Source: Vibrio salilacus
GTDB lineage: Bacteria > Pseudomonadota > Gammaproteobacteria > Enterobacterales > Vibrionaceae
NCBI RefSeq assembly: GCF_002811245.1
Contig: NZ_NIVQ01000002.1
Location: 62,001 to 126,000 of the forward strand
Reading direction: 5' to 3'
Length of the DNA stretch: 64,000 bases
Positions 40,586 to 50,923 of the stretch are shown in pieces. The stretch's first letter is position 1; every line of letters begins with the position of its first letter. The notes below the pieces were generated by a model. It was not told the origin of the DNA. It made no database searches and was given only the letters and a program-made list of their open reading frames with translations. Both the position numbers and the translations under genes were made by a program.

Positions 40586-41080
40586 CTAGCGGGTTTTGAT
40601 CACCAACTGGTTAGTTTGCTTCACTTCTTCCATAACAACGTAGGTTCGGGTGTCATTCACACCTGGTAAGCGTAAAAGGGTGTCCCCTAACAGCTTACGA
40701 TAGGCACTCATATCTGATACGCGAGTTTTCAAGAGATAGTCGAAGTCGCCGGACACAAGATGACACTCTTGGATGTCGTCTAGTTTTTGCACAGCGGTAT
40801 TGAATTGCTCAAATACATCTGGCGCACCACGATTTAACGTAATTTCAACAAATACCAACAGAGAAGCGTCAAGATATTGAGGGTTTAGTAATGCTGTATA
40901 CCCATTAATATAGCCCTGACGTTCAAGTCGACGTACACGCTCCAAACACGGTGTAGGCGAGAGCCCAACACGCTTAGAGAGCTCTACATTCGAAATACGA
41001 CCATCTTTTTGCAACTCATTAAGTATGTTGCGATCGATACGGTCTAGATCCTTGGACGGCTTTTTATTGTTGTCTGCCAT
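40586..41080 (-). CDS. lrp: Leucine-responsive regulatory protein Lrp
   Basis: 164 residues, the same as E. coli Lrp. N-terminal helix-turn-helix (VELSKRVGLSPTPCLERVRR) and C-terminal RAM domain. A global regulator of amino acid metabolism that binds as octamer/hexadecamer. Divergent from ald, whose promoter region it may control directly. Confidence 0.96.
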   Translation of the reverse strand: MADNNKKPSKDLDRIDRNILNELQKDGRISNVELSKRVGLSPTPCLERVRRLERQGYINGYTALLNPQYLDASLLVFVEITLNRGAPDVFEQFNTAVQKLDDIQECHLVSGDFDYLLKTRVSDMSAYRKLLGDTLLRLPGVNDTRTYVVMEEVKQTNQLVIKTR

Positions 41081-41254
41081 TTTTTATTCCACCTTATTAC
41101 TTCCTTGCAAAAAAATATACTACAACTTTTTAATATTCAGTATCAAATTTTAATAAAACCTATCTATACTAGATGTTAATTCGACAGAATTACCCTACAA
41201 ACAGTTAAAGCAACTAATATAGTATATACAACCAATATAAAATGAGGATTCAGG

Positions 41255-42379
41255 ATGATTATTGGCGTACCTAAGGAAATCAAAAACCACGAATATCGTG
41301 TTGGTATGATCCCAGCCAGCGTTCGCGAGCTAGTGTCTCAAGGTCACCAAGTTTTTGTTGAAACTAATGCCGGTTCAGGCATCGGTTTTTCAGACGATGA
41401 TTACATCGCTGTAGGCGCATCCATTCTTCCTACTGCTGCTGACGTTTTCACGCAAGCAGATATGATTGTAAAGGTCAAAGAACCTCAAGCTGTCGAGCGC
41501 GCTATGCTTCGAGAAGGGCAAATTTTATTTACTTATTTGCACCTAGCACCAGATTTTCCACAAACTGAAGAGCTAATCAAGAGCAAAGCTGTCTGTATAG
41601 CGTATGAGACTGTAACAGATAATATGGGTCGCTTGCCACTACTTGCGCCAATGTCTGAGGTTGCAGGTCGCATGTCTATTCAAGCGGGCGCGCAAACTTT
41701 GGAGAAATCTCACGGTGGTCGCGGTTTACTTCTGGGTGGTGTACCTGGCGTTGAGCCAGCTAAAGTCGTTGTCGTTGGTGGCGGCGTGGTTGGTGCTAAT
41801 GCGGCCCGCATGGCTGTTGGTCTGCGTGCTGACGTAACCATTCTGGATCGTAACGTTGATACATTGCGTCGTTTGGACGAAGAGTTCCAAGGCCGCGCTA
41901 AAGTGGTTTATTCTACGGAAGATGCTATCGAGAAGCATGTTCTAGAAGCAGATCTAGTGATCGGCGCTGTTCTTATCCCAGGTGCCGCAGCACCTAAACT
42001 AGTCACTAAAGAGCATATCGCGAAGATGAAACCTGGCGCGGCGGTTGTTGACGTTGCAATTGACCAAGGCGGCTGTTTTGAGACTTCACATGCCACAACA
42101 CATGCTGACCCAACTTACATCGTTGATGAGGTTGTTCACTACTGTGTGGCTAACATGCCTGGCGCGGTTGCACGCACTTCTACTTTTGCCCTTAATAACG
42201 CGACACTGCCTTACATTGTTAAGCTTGCCAACAAAGGCTACCGCGAAGCACTTCTTGAAGACAAAGGTTTCCTAGAAGGCCTAAACGTGATTCATGGTAA
42301 AGTGACCTGTAAAGAAGTCGCTGAGAGCTTTGAACTTGAATACGTTGCACCGGCTGATGCTATCGCTATGTTCAACTAA
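41255..42379 (+). CDS. ald: Alanine dehydrogenase
   Basis: 374 residues. Interconverts L-alanine and pyruvate with NAD+ and ammonia. Starts [17 protein letters not shown]; the NAD-binding turn [16 protein letters not shown] lies around residues 170-185. GAGGATTCAGG precedes the ATG. The 174-base region shared with lrp is AT-rich and suits Lrp binding. Confidence 0.96.
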   Translation: MIIGVPKEIKNHEYRVGMIPASVRELVSQGHQVFVETNAGSGIGFSDDDYIAVGASILPTAADVFTQADMIVKVKEPQAVERAMLREGQILFTYLHLAPDFPQTEELIKSKAVCIAYETVTDNMGRLPLLAPMSEVAGRMSIQAGAQTLEKSHGGRGLLLGGVPGVEPAKVVVVGGGVVGANAARMAVGLRADVTILDRNVDTLRRLDEEFQGRAKVVYSTEDAIEKHVLEADLVIGAVLIPGAAAPKLVTKEHIAKMKPGAAVVDVAIDQGGCFETSHATTHADPTYIVDEVVHYCVANMPGAVARTSTFALNNATLPYIVKLANKGYREALLEDKGFLEGLNVIHGKVTCKEVAESFELEYVAPADAIAMFN

Positions 42380-42400
42380 AATTGAATGGCCGAAAACATA

Positions 42401-42432
42401 AAAAAGCGCTCACACGGTGGGCGCTTTTTTTA
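42401..42432 (+). terminator. Terminator after ald
   Basis: GCGCTCAC and GTGGGCGC arms (one G-T pair) flanked by A and T runs. Confidence 0.88.
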
Positions 42433-42498
42433 TCTGAGTACCATATATTGCTCGAGGTGCGATATAAAAGATACAGCGGCTGTTCTGATAACGCTGCG

Positions 42499-42951
42499 TT
42501 AGAACCAACGCTCCAACGCACTCTTGTCTAACTGACGAAAAGCTCGATTCAATATCTGTGCAAGCTCTTTATAGCGAGGGCGCGACTTCAAAGGTTCCAA
42601 TGCAAAACCGCTGTCCGCGATTTTTTGGTGAATTTCGCGATACCAACCCGCAAGTGACGGAGGTAATTCAGTATTGGCACGGTTACCTAACCACCACATA
42701 CCTTGAATTGGCATACTGATCGCAAACAAGGCGATAATGACCGATTGCGGCATGGAGGGGTAGTTATTGAACGCCATCTGGGTCAGCACGCTGATAGCCG
42801 CGATCGCAGGCATCACTTTTACGCCAAACCGAGTTGCTTTGATAATACGCTGCTCGGGGAACAACATCGTCAACTCTTTGCGTATTGGCCAAGTATCCAT
42901 GTACTTCTGTCCATCACGTAGGCTGTGAACTAAACCGACTTTATTACTCAT
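42499..42951 (-). CDS. yfbV: UPF0208 membrane protein YfbV
   Basis: 150 residues with two hydrophobic segments near 43-62 and 68-87. Matches YfbV, which is divergent from ackA in E. coli too. It has been linked to chromosome organisation of the Ter region in E. coli; the mechanism is not known. Confidence 0.9.
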   Translation of the reverse strand: MSNKVGLVHSLRDGQKYMDTWPIRKELTMLFPEQRIIKATRFGVKVMPAIAAISVLTQMAFNNYPSMPQSVIIALFAISMPIQGMWWLGNRANTELPPSLAGWYREIHQKIADSGFALEPLKSRPRYKELAQILNRAFRQLDKSALERWF

Positions 42952-43026
42952 AGGGCTCTCTCACTTCACTTAGCAATAGGTCAAAACTAAAAATAAGTTG
43001 AAAGTTTCAACTATTAGGACAAAATT

Positions 43027-43040
43027 TTGATAGAAATTAA
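43027..43040. promoter_or_regulatory. FNR-like box upstream of ackA
   Basis: TTGAT-AGAA-ATTAA matches the FNR consensus (TTGAT-N4-ATCAA) at 9 of 10 fixed bases, 261 bases before the ackA ATG and about 75 before yfbV. E. coli ackA-pta is induced anaerobically. Confidence 0.4.
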
Positions 43041-43164
43041 TATTCTTTCAAATTTTTTTGTTATTATTGCCTATTATCGTTATCCTTCTGCGGACCCACA
43101 ATCTCATTGTTGCTGTTATTTACAATTTAAGCAACTCTTGAGGCCTTTCTGCAGCGGATGCATG

Positions 43165-43186
43165 AGTGATGAGAAGTATCATCACT
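43165..43186. promoter_or_regulatory. Palindrome in the ackA promoter region
   Basis: AGTGATGA and TCATCACT are perfect 8-base arms around GAAGTA, 115 bases before the ackA ATG. Could be an operator or a hairpin in the leader. No known site matched. Confidence 0.4.
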
Positions 43187-43300
43187 ATCTTTTATACGGA
43201 ATTCGAAGTTTTTTTGACCAAGATTAGTGCGCAACTTTAATTGCATCGTCTATTATTTTGGTTAATTTTCATCCTAACTGATTATTACAGGTAGTCACAC

Positions 43301-44497
43301 ATGTCTAAGCTAGTTTTAGTTTTAAACTGCGGTAGTTCTTCTCTCAAATTTGCTGTTGTTGATGCAGTGAGCGGCAACGAGCACCTATCAGGTCTTGCAG
43401 AATGTCTTCATCTTCCAGAAGCACGCATCAAGTGGAAGCTTGATGGTAAACACGAAGCTCAACTAGGTAATGGTGCAGCTCACGAAGAAGCGCTAGCATT
43501 CATGGTAGAAACTATTCTTGCTTCTAAACCAGAACTTAAAGCTAACCTGGGCGCAATCGGTCACCGTATCGTTCATGGTGGCGAACAGTTCACTCAATCG
43601 GCTTTAATCACTGATGACGTTCTTAAGGGTATTCAAGACGCTGCGACTTTCGCACCGCTTCACAACCCTGCTCACATCATCGGTATTGAAGCGGCGAAAC
43701 ACAACTTCCCTGAGCTACAAAATGTTGCTGTATTTGACACGGCGTTCCACCAAACAATGCCTGAAGAGTCATACCTATACGCTCTACCGTACAAATTGTA
43801 TAAAGATCACGGCATTCGTCGTTACGGTATGCACGGGACTTCTCACCTATTTATCACTCGTGAAGTAGCTGGCCTACTTAACAAGCCAGTTGAAGAAGTT
43901 AACATCATCAACTGTCACTTAGGCAACGGCGCATCTGTATGTGCAATCAAGAACGGTAAATCTGTTGATACATCAATGGGTCTAACTCCTCTTGAAGGTC
44001 TTGTAATGGGTACGCGTTCGGGTGATCTAGACCCTGCAATCATCTTCCATCTACATGACGCTCTTGGCTACTCGGTTGAACAAATCAACACTATGCTAAC
44101 TAAAGAGTCTGGCCTTGCTGGTTTAACTGAAGTGACTTCTGATTGTCGCTTCGTTGAAGACAATTACGGTGAGAAAGAAGAAGCGACTCGCGCGATGGAC
44201 GTTTTCTGTCACCGCCTAGCTAAATATGTAGCGGGTTACACAGCAACGCTAGGTGGCCGTGTTGACGCTATCACTTTCACTGGCGGTATCGGCGAAAACT
44301 CTGGCCCTATCCGTGAAATGGTACTGAACCGTCTGGGTATTTTCGGTATCGAAGTAGATAGCGAAGCAAACCTTAAAGCACGTTTTGGTGGTGAAGGCAC
44401 AATCACAACCGCAAACAGCCGTATCCCTGCGATGGTCATCTCAACTAACGAAGAGCTTGTCATCGCTGAAGACACTGCACGTCTCGCTGGTCTTTAA
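43301..44497 (+). CDS. ackA: Acetate kinase AckA
   Basis: 398 residues. Acetyl phosphate plus ADP to acetate plus ATP. ASKHA-family signatures: [13 protein letters not shown] at 6-18, and [10 protein letters not shown] in the middle. Paired with pta for the acetate overflow pathway; acetyl phosphate also acts as phosphodonor to response regulators. Confidence 0.98.
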   Translation: MSKLVLVLNCGSSSLKFAVVDAVSGNEHLSGLAECLHLPEARIKWKLDGKHEAQLGNGAAHEEALAFMVETILASKPELKANLGAIGHRIVHGGEQFTQSALITDDVLKGIQDAATFAPLHNPAHIIGIEAAKHNFPELQNVAVFDTAFHQTMPEESYLYALPYKLYKDHGIRRYGMHGTSHLFITREVAGLLNKPVEEVNIINCHLGNGASVCAIKNGKSVDTSMGLTPLEGLVMGTRSGDLDPAIIFHLHDALGYSVEQINTMLTKESGLAGLTEVTSDCRFVEDNYGEKEEATRAMDVFCHRLAKYVAGYTATLGGRVDAITFTGGIGENSGPIREMVLNRLGIFGIEVDSEANLKARFGGEGTITTANSRIPAMVISTNEELVIAEDTARLAGL

Positions 44498-44504
44498 TTG
44501 ACTT

Positions 44505-44552
44505 AACCGGTTGACGCTTTTTAATACAAAGCAGTTAGCCGGTTTTCTTATT
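44505..44552 (+). terminator. Attenuator-like hairpin between ackA and pta
   Basis: AACCGG (44505-44510) with CCGGTT (44539-44544), extended by wobble pairs and an inner GCTTT/AAAGC stem, then TTCTTATT. It could partly end ackA transcripts before pta. Confidence 0.5.
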
Positions 44553-44629
44553 AAGGGGCTTAACTCCTATTCCAATACAACGGAATACGAAGTTATGCTT
44601 TTATCTCAATAGCTAAAGGTACTCTACGA

Positions 44630-46774
44630 ATGTCTCGTACTATTATGCTTATCCCTACAAGTGCTGGTGTTGGTCTGACTAGCGTAAGTATGGGTGTTCT
44701 TCGCGCAATGGAGCGCAAGGGCGTTAAAGTTTCTTTCTACAAGCCTATCTGTCAGCCGCGCAGTGGTGGTGATCAGCCGGATCTTACGTCTACGATCGTC
44801 GCGCACAACAGCGACATGAAGATTGGCCAACCAATGGCGATGTCTGTTGCTGAAAACCTTATCGGTAACGACAACATGGACGAACTGCTCGAGACGGTTG
44901 TAGAACGTTACAACCAAATCAATAAAGATTCAGACGTAACGCTTATCGAAGGTCTAGTCCCAACTCGTAAACACCCATTTGCTAACCAAGTAAACGCTGA
45001 AATTGCAGCCACACTGGGTGCGGAAATTGTCCTTGTTGCGACACCAGGTACTGACAACCCAACGCAACTCAAAGAGCGTATCGAAGTCGCGTGTTCAAAC
45101 TTTGGTGGCACTAAAAACAAAAACATCTCTGGCGTGATCATCAATAAGCTCAATGCGCCTGTTGACGAAGCTGGCCGTACTCGCCCTGACCTATCTGAAA
45201 TCTTTGACGATGCCGACAGTGCGAAGCAGAACGAGATGAAAGTGATGGAGATCTTTAATACGTCTCCAATTCGTGTTTTGGGTTGTGTGCCATGGAGCAT
45301 CGATCTTATCGCGACTCGCGCTATCGATATGGCAAAACACCTCAATGCTGACATCATCAACCCTGGTGATATCAATACGCGTCGCATCAAAAGCATCACT
45401 TTCTGTGCGCGTTCGCTACCCAACATGATTGAGCACTTTAAACCTGGCTCTTTGCTTGTGACTTCAGCGGATCGCCCAGACGTTATTGTTGCGGCTGCAC
45501 TTGCGGCAATGAACGGCGTTGATATTGGTGCCATATTACTAACGGGTGGATACGACATCCCACAAGAGATTGCCGGTCTATGTAAGCCAGCATTTGATAC
45601 AGGTCTACCGATCTTCAAGGCACAAGGTAACACTTGGCAAACGTCTCTTAATCTACAAAGCTTTAGTATTGAAGTCCCTGCTGACGATAAAGAGCGTATC
45701 GAGTTCATTAACGAACACGTCGCTGGCCATATCGACGGCAACTGGATTGAGTCAATGACTGAAGGTACTCAGAAGTCACGTCGACTAAGCCCACCGGCGT
45801 TCCGTTACCAACTAACTGAACTGGCACGTAAAGCCGGTAAGCGTATTGTGCTTCCTGAAGGTGATGAACCACGCACCGTAAAAGCGGCCGCTATTTGTGC
45901 TGAGCGTGGCATCGCTGAGTGTGTGCTTCTAGGTAACCCTGACGAAATCCGTCGTGTTGCGGCTCAACAAGGTGTTGAGTTAGGTGCTGGCGTTCAAATC
46001 ATCGACGCTGATGCGGTTCGTGAGAACTACGTAGCGCGCTTGGTAGAACTTCGCGGTGCGAAAGGCATGACCGAAGTGGTTGCTCGTGAAAAACTGAAAG
46101 ATTCTGTGTTCCTCGGCACGATGATGCTTGAAAACAACGAAGTTGATGGTCTGGTTTCTGGTGCAATTCACACTACGGCGAACACTATCGTTCCTCCGTT
46201 CCAAATCATCAAGACGGCACCTAACGCATCTATCGTATCTTCTGTGTTCTTTATGCTACTGCCGGATCAAGTCCTCGTATACGGTGACTGTGCAATCAAC
46301 CCAGATCCAAACGCCGAACAGCTTGCTGAAATCGCTATCCAATCGGCAGATTCTGCCGCCGCATTTGGTATCGAACCGCGCGTTGCCATGATCTCTTACT
46401 CTACTGGTGAATCTGGTAAGGGTGCAGACGTTGATAAAGTCCGTGAAGCAACAAAATTAGCTCAAGAGAAACGTCCTGACCTAATCATCGACGGTCCGCT
46501 ACAGTACGATGCAGCTATCATGGAAAACGTTGCCGCTTCTAAAGCGCCAAACTCTCCTGTTGCAGGTAAAGCGACTGTCTTTGTATTCCCAGACCTAAAC
46601 ACGGGTAACACAACTTACAAAGCAGTACAGCGCTCGGCAGACCTAGTGTCTATCGGTCCAATGCTGCAAGGCATGCGTAAACCAGTAAACGATTTATCTC
46701 GCGGCGCACTTGTCGACGACATCGTTTACACGATTGCCCTAACGGCGATTCAAGCAGACCAAGAAAAGAACTAG
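44630..46774 (+). CDS. pta: Phosphate acetyltransferase Pta
   Basis: 714 residues, the long form as in E. coli. N-terminal P-loop-like (BioD-type) domain, central DRTGG domain, and catalytic PTA domain from about 385 ([16 protein letters not shown] and [13 protein letters not shown]). Acetyl-CoA plus phosphate to acetyl phosphate. It follows ackA after 132 bases containing a hairpin. Confidence 0.98.
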   Translation: MSRTIMLIPTSAGVGLTSVSMGVLRAMERKGVKVSFYKPICQPRSGGDQPDLTSTIVAHNSDMKIGQPMAMSVAENLIGNDNMDELLETVVERYNQINKDSDVTLIEGLVPTRKHPFANQVNAEIAATLGAEIVLVATPGTDNPTQLKERIEVACSNFGGTKNKNISGVIINKLNAPVDEAGRTRPDLSEIFDDADSAKQNEMKVMEIFNTSPIRVLGCVPWSIDLIATRAIDMAKHLNADIINPGDINTRRIKSITFCARSLPNMIEHFKPGSLLVTSADRPDVIVAAALAAMNGVDIGAILLTGGYDIPQEIAGLCKPAFDTGLPIFKAQGNTWQTSLNLQSFSIEVPADDKERIEFINEHVAGHIDGNWIESMTEGTQKSRRLSPPAFRYQLTELARKAGKRIVLPEGDEPRTVKAAAICAERGIAECVLLGNPDEIRRVAAQQGVELGAGVQIIDADAVRENYVARLVELRGAKGMTEVVAREKLKDSVFLGTMMLENNEVDGLVSGAIHTTANTIVPPFQIIKTAPNASIVSSVFFMLLPDQVLVYGDCAINPDPNAEQLAEIAIQSADSAAAFGIEPRVAMISYSTGESGKGADVDKVREATKLAQEKRPDLIIDGPLQYDAAIMENVAASKAPNSPVAGKATVFVFPDLNTGNTTYKAVQRSADLVSIGPMLQGMRKPVNDLSRGALVDDIVYTIALTAIQADQEKN

Positions 46775-46801
46775 TTTTCTGGTCTGCATTGAAAATCAAA
46801 C

Positions 46802-46830
46802 AAGCCCTCGTTGATCGAGGGCTTTTTATT
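46802..46830 (+). terminator. Terminator after pta
   Basis: AAGCCCTCG and CGAGGGCTT arms with a 5-nt loop, then TTTATT. Confidence 0.88.
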
Positions 46831-46904
46831 GGTCATTTTTTCGCGGCTTAGTTTGGTTATTACTTAGCTTAGTTAATGCTTAGTTAATGCTTAGCTCATT
46901 GCCA

Positions 46905-47849
46905 TCATAACGTATCACGACCATGCGCGGATTCAAGATCAAGCTCAGGCCCTTTTGGCACGATTTGAGTCGGGTTGATTCCAGTATGGCTAAAGTAATA
47001 GTGACGTTTAATGTGATAAAAGTCTGTGGTCTCTTTGACACCCGGCACCTGATAGAGTTCTTTCATATAACCATTGAGGTTCGGATAATCGGCAATACGC
47101 TGTTTGTTGCATTTAAAATGGCCAACGTAGACAGCATCAAAACGAATCAAGGTAGTAAACAAACGCCAATCGGCTTCGGTTATCTGCGCTCCAACCAAGT
47201 AACGATGAGTGGCTAAGTGCGCTTCCACTTTATCGAGCGCCGAAAACAGTTGATCAAACGCCTCTTGATACGCCTCTTGAGTGGTGGCAAAACCACAGCG
47301 ATAAACGCCATTGTTGATATTTGGGTAAATAAACTCATTCCACTCATCAATGACATCGGCAAGCGCTTGTGGGTAATAGTCGTCATGGTTACCGGTGAGT
47401 TCATTAAACTCTGAGTTAAACATACGAATAATTTCAGACGATTCATTGCTCACAATGGTGTTGTGTTTTTTATCCCACAGCACGGGAACCGTGACTCGCC
47501 CGGTGTAATTTGGTTTCGCTTGGGTATAGATTTGGTGCATACAGGTATGACCAAACAGAGGTTCCGGTAAGCCCATCTGCCACCCTTCACTCATCATATC
47601 CGGGCACACAACAGTGACATCGATGTGCGTTTCTAGTTGTTTTAATTGACGAAAGATAAGAGTTCGATGAGCCCAAGGACAGGCTAACGACACATACAGG
47701 TGGTAACGTCCTGACTCGGGTTGGAACTTAGCGTCAGGTTGATTGGTAACCCAGTCACGAAAGCCAGCATCCTCTCGAACAAACTTGCCCTTGTTCGATT
47801 TTGTGTCATACCAGACATTATGCCACACACCTTCCACTAACTTACCCAT
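46905..47849 (-). CDS. yqjG: Glutathionyl-hydroquinone reductase (YqjG/ECM4 type GST)
   Basis: 314 residues. Xi-class glutathione transferase: the catalytic Cys is C57 in SLACPWAHR, with the YqjG-type C-terminal helical domain. It removes glutathione from glutathionyl-hydroquinones. A perfect AGGAGG precedes the ATG. It stands alone, convergent with pta. Confidence 0.93.
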   Translation of the reverse strand: MGKLVEGVWHNVWYDTKSNKGKFVREDAGFRDWVTNQPDAKFQPESGRYHLYVSLACPWAHRTLIFRQLKQLETHIDVTVVCPDMMSEGWQMGLPEPLFGHTCMHQIYTQAKPNYTGRVTVPVLWDKKHNTIVSNESSEIIRMFNSEFNELTGNHDDYYPQALADVIDEWNEFIYPNINNGVYRCGFATTQEAYQEAFDQLFSALDKVEAHLATHRYLVGAQITEADWRLFTTLIRFDAVYVGHFKCNKQRIADYPNLNGYMKELYQVPGVKETTDFYHIKRHYYFSHTGINPTQIVPKGPELDLESAHGRDTL

Positions 47850-47963
47850 AAAAACCTCCTAAGCAATAAATTCACTTAATCAGTATATTCAAAAAGGGCC
47901 TCAGCTTGAGTAGAGAGTATTGGCTTAGTTGTTCGAATAATTTGAACTATTAATAAAAACGAC

Positions 47964-47998
47964 AAAAAAAGCGCGACCCCAAAAGGATGTCGCGCTTA
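47964..47998 (-). terminator. Terminator after oppF
   Basis: AAGCGCGAC and GTCGCGCTT arms; a T-run follows on the minus strand. It ends the opp operon. Confidence 0.88.
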
Positions 47999-48017
47999 AG
48001 CCCGTCACAGGCTGAAC

Positions 48018-49010
48018 TTAGATGCTAACGTGTAAACACGATACCGCATGCACATCGTTACCTTGAATCGTCGGTTTGGTTTGTGCGCAAGCCTCTGTCG
48101 CTTGTGGGCAACGAGTACGGAACACACAACCCGATGGCGGATTGATTGGCGAAGGCAAGTCACCTTCAAGCATCTCGATTTTCTTAGCGCGCTCAAGTTT
48201 AGGATCTGGGATTGGGACCGCAGACATCAGAGCGCGAGTATAAGGGTGTTTTGGATCAGCAAACAGTGCTTTCGCTTCCCCAAGCTCTACGGCATTACCT
48301 AAGTACATCACTAACACGCGATCTGAAATATGTTTAACCACAGATAAATCATGTGCGATAAAGACCAAAGACAGACCAAGCTCTTTCTGGATTTCTTGAA
48401 GCAGGTTGACTACCTGAGCCTGAATTGACACATCAAGTGCCGATACAGGTTCGTCACAGATGATCATTTTTGGCTTTAAGATAAGGGCACGAGCGATGCC
48501 GATACGCTGACACTGACCGCCTGAAAACTCATGTGGGTAACGGTTGATCACGTTCGGTAATAGACCGACTTTAGCCATCATCTCTTTAACGCGGTCTTTC
48601 ACTTCTTGCTTAGACAACTCAGGATAGAAGGTTTGTAACGGCTCAGCGATGATATCACCGACCGTCATGCGCGGGTTAAGCGATGCCAGCGGATCTTGGA
48701 AGATCATCTGAATTTCTTTGCGCGTTTCACGACGCTGAACGGCTTGCATCTTAGTCAAATCTTGACCAAGCCACATCACATCACCATCTGTGGCTTCAAC
48801 CAGACCGATGATCGCACGAGCAAAAGTCGATTTACCACAACCAGACTCACCAACCACACCTAAGGTCTCACCCTCGTAAAGACGCACATTGACGCCGTCT
48901 ACCGCTTTGAGAGTGGATGGTTTGCTCCAAGGCCACGCCGATTTCGCCGCGATGCTGAAATGCACTTTAAGATTTTTTACATCAAGTAGTAATGGTTTAT
49001 CTATACTCAT
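48018..49010 (-). CDS. oppF: Oligopeptide ABC transporter ATPase OppF
   Basis: 330 residues from the ATG at 49010, chosen because it overlaps the oppD stop as ATGA and has GGAGG upstream. Walker A GESGCGKST, signature FSGGQCQRIG, Walker B IICDEPVSALD, and the C-terminal oligopeptide-transporter Cys motif (CVFRTRCPQATEAC) that often holds an Fe-S cluster. Pairs with OppD. Last gene of oppABCDF. Confidence 0.95.
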   Translation of the reverse strand: MSIDKPLLLDVKNLKVHFSIAAKSAWPWSKPSTLKAVDGVNVRLYEGETLGVVGESGCGKSTFARAIIGLVEATDGDVMWLGQDLTKMQAVQRRETRKEIQMIFQDPLASLNPRMTVGDIIAEPLQTFYPELSKQEVKDRVKEMMAKVGLLPNVINRYPHEFSGGQCQRIGIARALILKPKMIICDEPVSALDVSIQAQVVNLLQEIQKELGLSLVFIAHDLSVVKHISDRVLVMYLGNAVELGEAKALFADPKHPYTRALMSAVPIPDPKLERAKKIEMLEGDLPSPINPPSGCVFRTRCPQATEACAQTKPTIQGNDVHAVSCLHVSI

Positions 49011-49978
49011 TTTTTCCATTCCTCCCACTGCGAAAAACAGGCACGCTGACGACCGGTATCAAACGGCGTTAAAATTGGTGCTTCTTGCTTACAACGATCC
49101 ATAACACGGTGACAACGCTCTTGGTAAGGGCAGCCTGGTGGTAGACGCAGTAAGTTAGGTGGGTTGCCTGGGATAGTCGGCAGAATCTCGCCTTCTGTAT
49201 CTAAGCGAGGAATCGCTTTCAGTAGCCCTTCCGAATATGGGTGGCTTGGATGGTAGAAAATTTCGTCAACGTTACCGTATTCCATCGTACGGCCAGCGTA
49301 CATAACCAATACTTTTTCACACGAACCTGCCACTACACCCAGATCATGAGTGATCATGATGATGGCAGTATTGAACTCAGATTTTAACTCGTTCAACAGA
49401 TCCATGATCTGCGCTTGAACGGTGACATCAAGTGCGGTTGTTGGCTCATCAGCAATCAGAAGTTTTGGACGACATAGCAACGCCATTGCGATCATGACAC
49501 GCTGACGCATACCGCCTGAGAATTCATGTGGGTACATGGTAATACGCTTGCGCGCTTCAGGGATTTTTACCGCTTCTAACATGCGCACAGACTCTTCAAA
49601 AGCTTCTGCTTTACCCATGCCTTTGTGCAGCATTAGCACTTCCATCAACTGATCACTGACCTTCATATAAGGATTAAGCGACGTCATTGGATCTTGGAAG
49701 ATCATGGCAATCTGTTCAGCACGAACCTTATTTAACTCTTTCTCTGGCAGGTTAAGGATCTCTTTACCTTCAAACTTTGCACTGCCTGAAATAATGCCGT
49801 TTTTGGCCAAAAGGCCCATGATTGCGAATACCGTTTGTGACTTACCTGAGCCAGATTCACCAACAATACCTAAGGTTTCACCTTGATTCAGGGAAAAGTT
49901 TAAATCGTTTACTGCGGTAACAATACCATCTTGAGTGGTAAATTCGACGCGCAGATCTTTGACATCTAATAAGCTCAT
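49007..49978 (-). CDS. oppD: Oligopeptide ABC transporter ATPase OppD
   Basis: 323 residues from the second of two adjacent ATGs (AAGGA seven bases upstream; the first, at 49981, is possible). Walker A GESGSGKSQ, signature FSGGMRQRV, Walker B LIADEPTTALD, Cys cluster CPYQERCHRVMDRC. Drives peptide import with OppF. Overlaps oppF by four bases. Confidence 0.95.
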   Translation of the reverse strand: MSLLDVKDLRVEFTTQDGIVTAVNDLNFSLNQGETLGIVGESGSGKSQTVFAIMGLLAKNGIISGSAKFEGKEILNLPEKELNKVRAEQIAMIFQDPMTSLNPYMKVSDQLMEVLMLHKGMGKAEAFEESVRMLEAVKIPEARKRITMYPHEFSGGMRQRVMIAMALLCRPKLLIADEPTTALDVTVQAQIMDLLNELKSEFNTAIIMITHDLGVVAGSCEKVLVMYAGRTMEYGNVDEIFYHPSHPYSEGLLKAIPRLDTEGEILPTIPGNPPNLLRLPPGCPYQERCHRVMDRCKQEAPILTPFDTGRQRACFSQWEEWKK

Positions 49979-50005
49979 CATTGCTTCCTTAATCTTATCT
50001 TTCAA

Positions 50006-50908
50006 TTATCTGTCTTTTGGATCCAACGCGTCGCGTAGACCATCGCCAACGTAGTTGAAACAAAATAGAGTCACAACCATGAACGCGGCTGGGAAAGCCA
50101 ACTGCCAGATTGCCACTTCCATTGTCTGGGCACCTTCTTGTAACAGTGCACCCCAACTTGTCATCGGCTCTTGAACACCAAGACCAAGGAATGAAAGGAA
50201 AGATTCAGTCAAAATCATGCTTGGGATTAAAAGCGTAGAGTAAACCGCAACAATACCCAGTACATTTGGAACGATGTGGCGAGTGATGATCTTCCAGTTG
50301 CTGACACCACAAACATGCGCCGCTTCGATAAACTCTTTGCTACGTAAGCTCAGCGTTTGACCACGAACAATACGGGCCATATCGAGCCAAGCAATTGCGC
50401 CAATCGCAACGAAGATAAGAATGATGTTACGACCGAAGAATGTCACCAGTACGATCACGAGGAACATAAACGGAACCGCGTAAAGGATCTCTAGGATACG
50501 CATCATAATTCGGTCGACTTTACCGCCGATAAACCCAGAAGCCGCGCCATACAGCGTACCAATCAGTACCGCAACAAAGGCGCCCATGACACCGACCATC
50601 AATGAAATACGACCGCCAATAAGGGTCCGGACATAAATATCACGGCCAAGGCTATCCGTACCAAACCAATGATCTGCGTTCGGTGCAACGTGCATTGCAT
50701 ACCAGTCGGTATCGTCATAAGCGAACGGCGCCATCATCGGTAAGACAATCACAGATAATGTGATAATAAGGAGAATAATCAAGCTGACCATCGCCGCTTT
50801 GTTACGCATAAAGCGGATACGGGCATCTTGCCAAAGACTACGACCTTCAATTTCTAAGTTCTCAGAGAACTTCTCGATCGCGGCCAGGTTTTCTTTTTTC
50901 GTTAACAT
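50006..50908 (-). CDS. oppC: Oligopeptide ABC transporter permease OppC
   Basis: 300 residues from an ATG with GGGAAG upstream. Six membrane segments and the binding-protein-dependent permease motif (EAAHVCGVSNWKIITRHIVP). Forms the channel with OppB. It starts 16 bases after oppB. Confidence 0.95.
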   Translation of the reverse strand: MLTKKENLAAIEKFSENLEIEGRSLWQDARIRFMRNKAAMVSLIILLIITLSVIVLPMMAPFAYDDTDWYAMHVAPNADHWFGTDSLGRDIYVRTLIGGRISLMVGVMGAFVAVLIGTLYGAASGFIGGKVDRIMMRILEILYAVPFMFLVIVLVTFFGRNIILIFVAIGAIAWLDMARIVRGQTLSLRSKEFIEAAHVCGVSNWKIITRHIVPNVLGIVAVYSTLLIPSMILTESFLSFLGLGVQEPMTSWGALLQEGAQTMEVAIWQLAFPAAFMVVTLFCFNYVGDGLRDALDPKDR

Positions 50909-50923
50909 AACCAAACTTCCCTG

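Larger units (their letters stand above)
42952..43300. other. Divergent promoter region between yfbV and ackA
   Basis: 349 bases, AT-rich, without a credible gene. It holds an FNR-like box and a perfect 8-base-arm palindrome, listed separately. The rest shows nothing recognisable. Confidence 0.6.

Noticed and set aside
44908-45741. 277-codon open frame on the minus strand within pta
   Set aside because: It is antisense to a well-conserved enzyme and shows no family likeness; an effect of pta codon usage.
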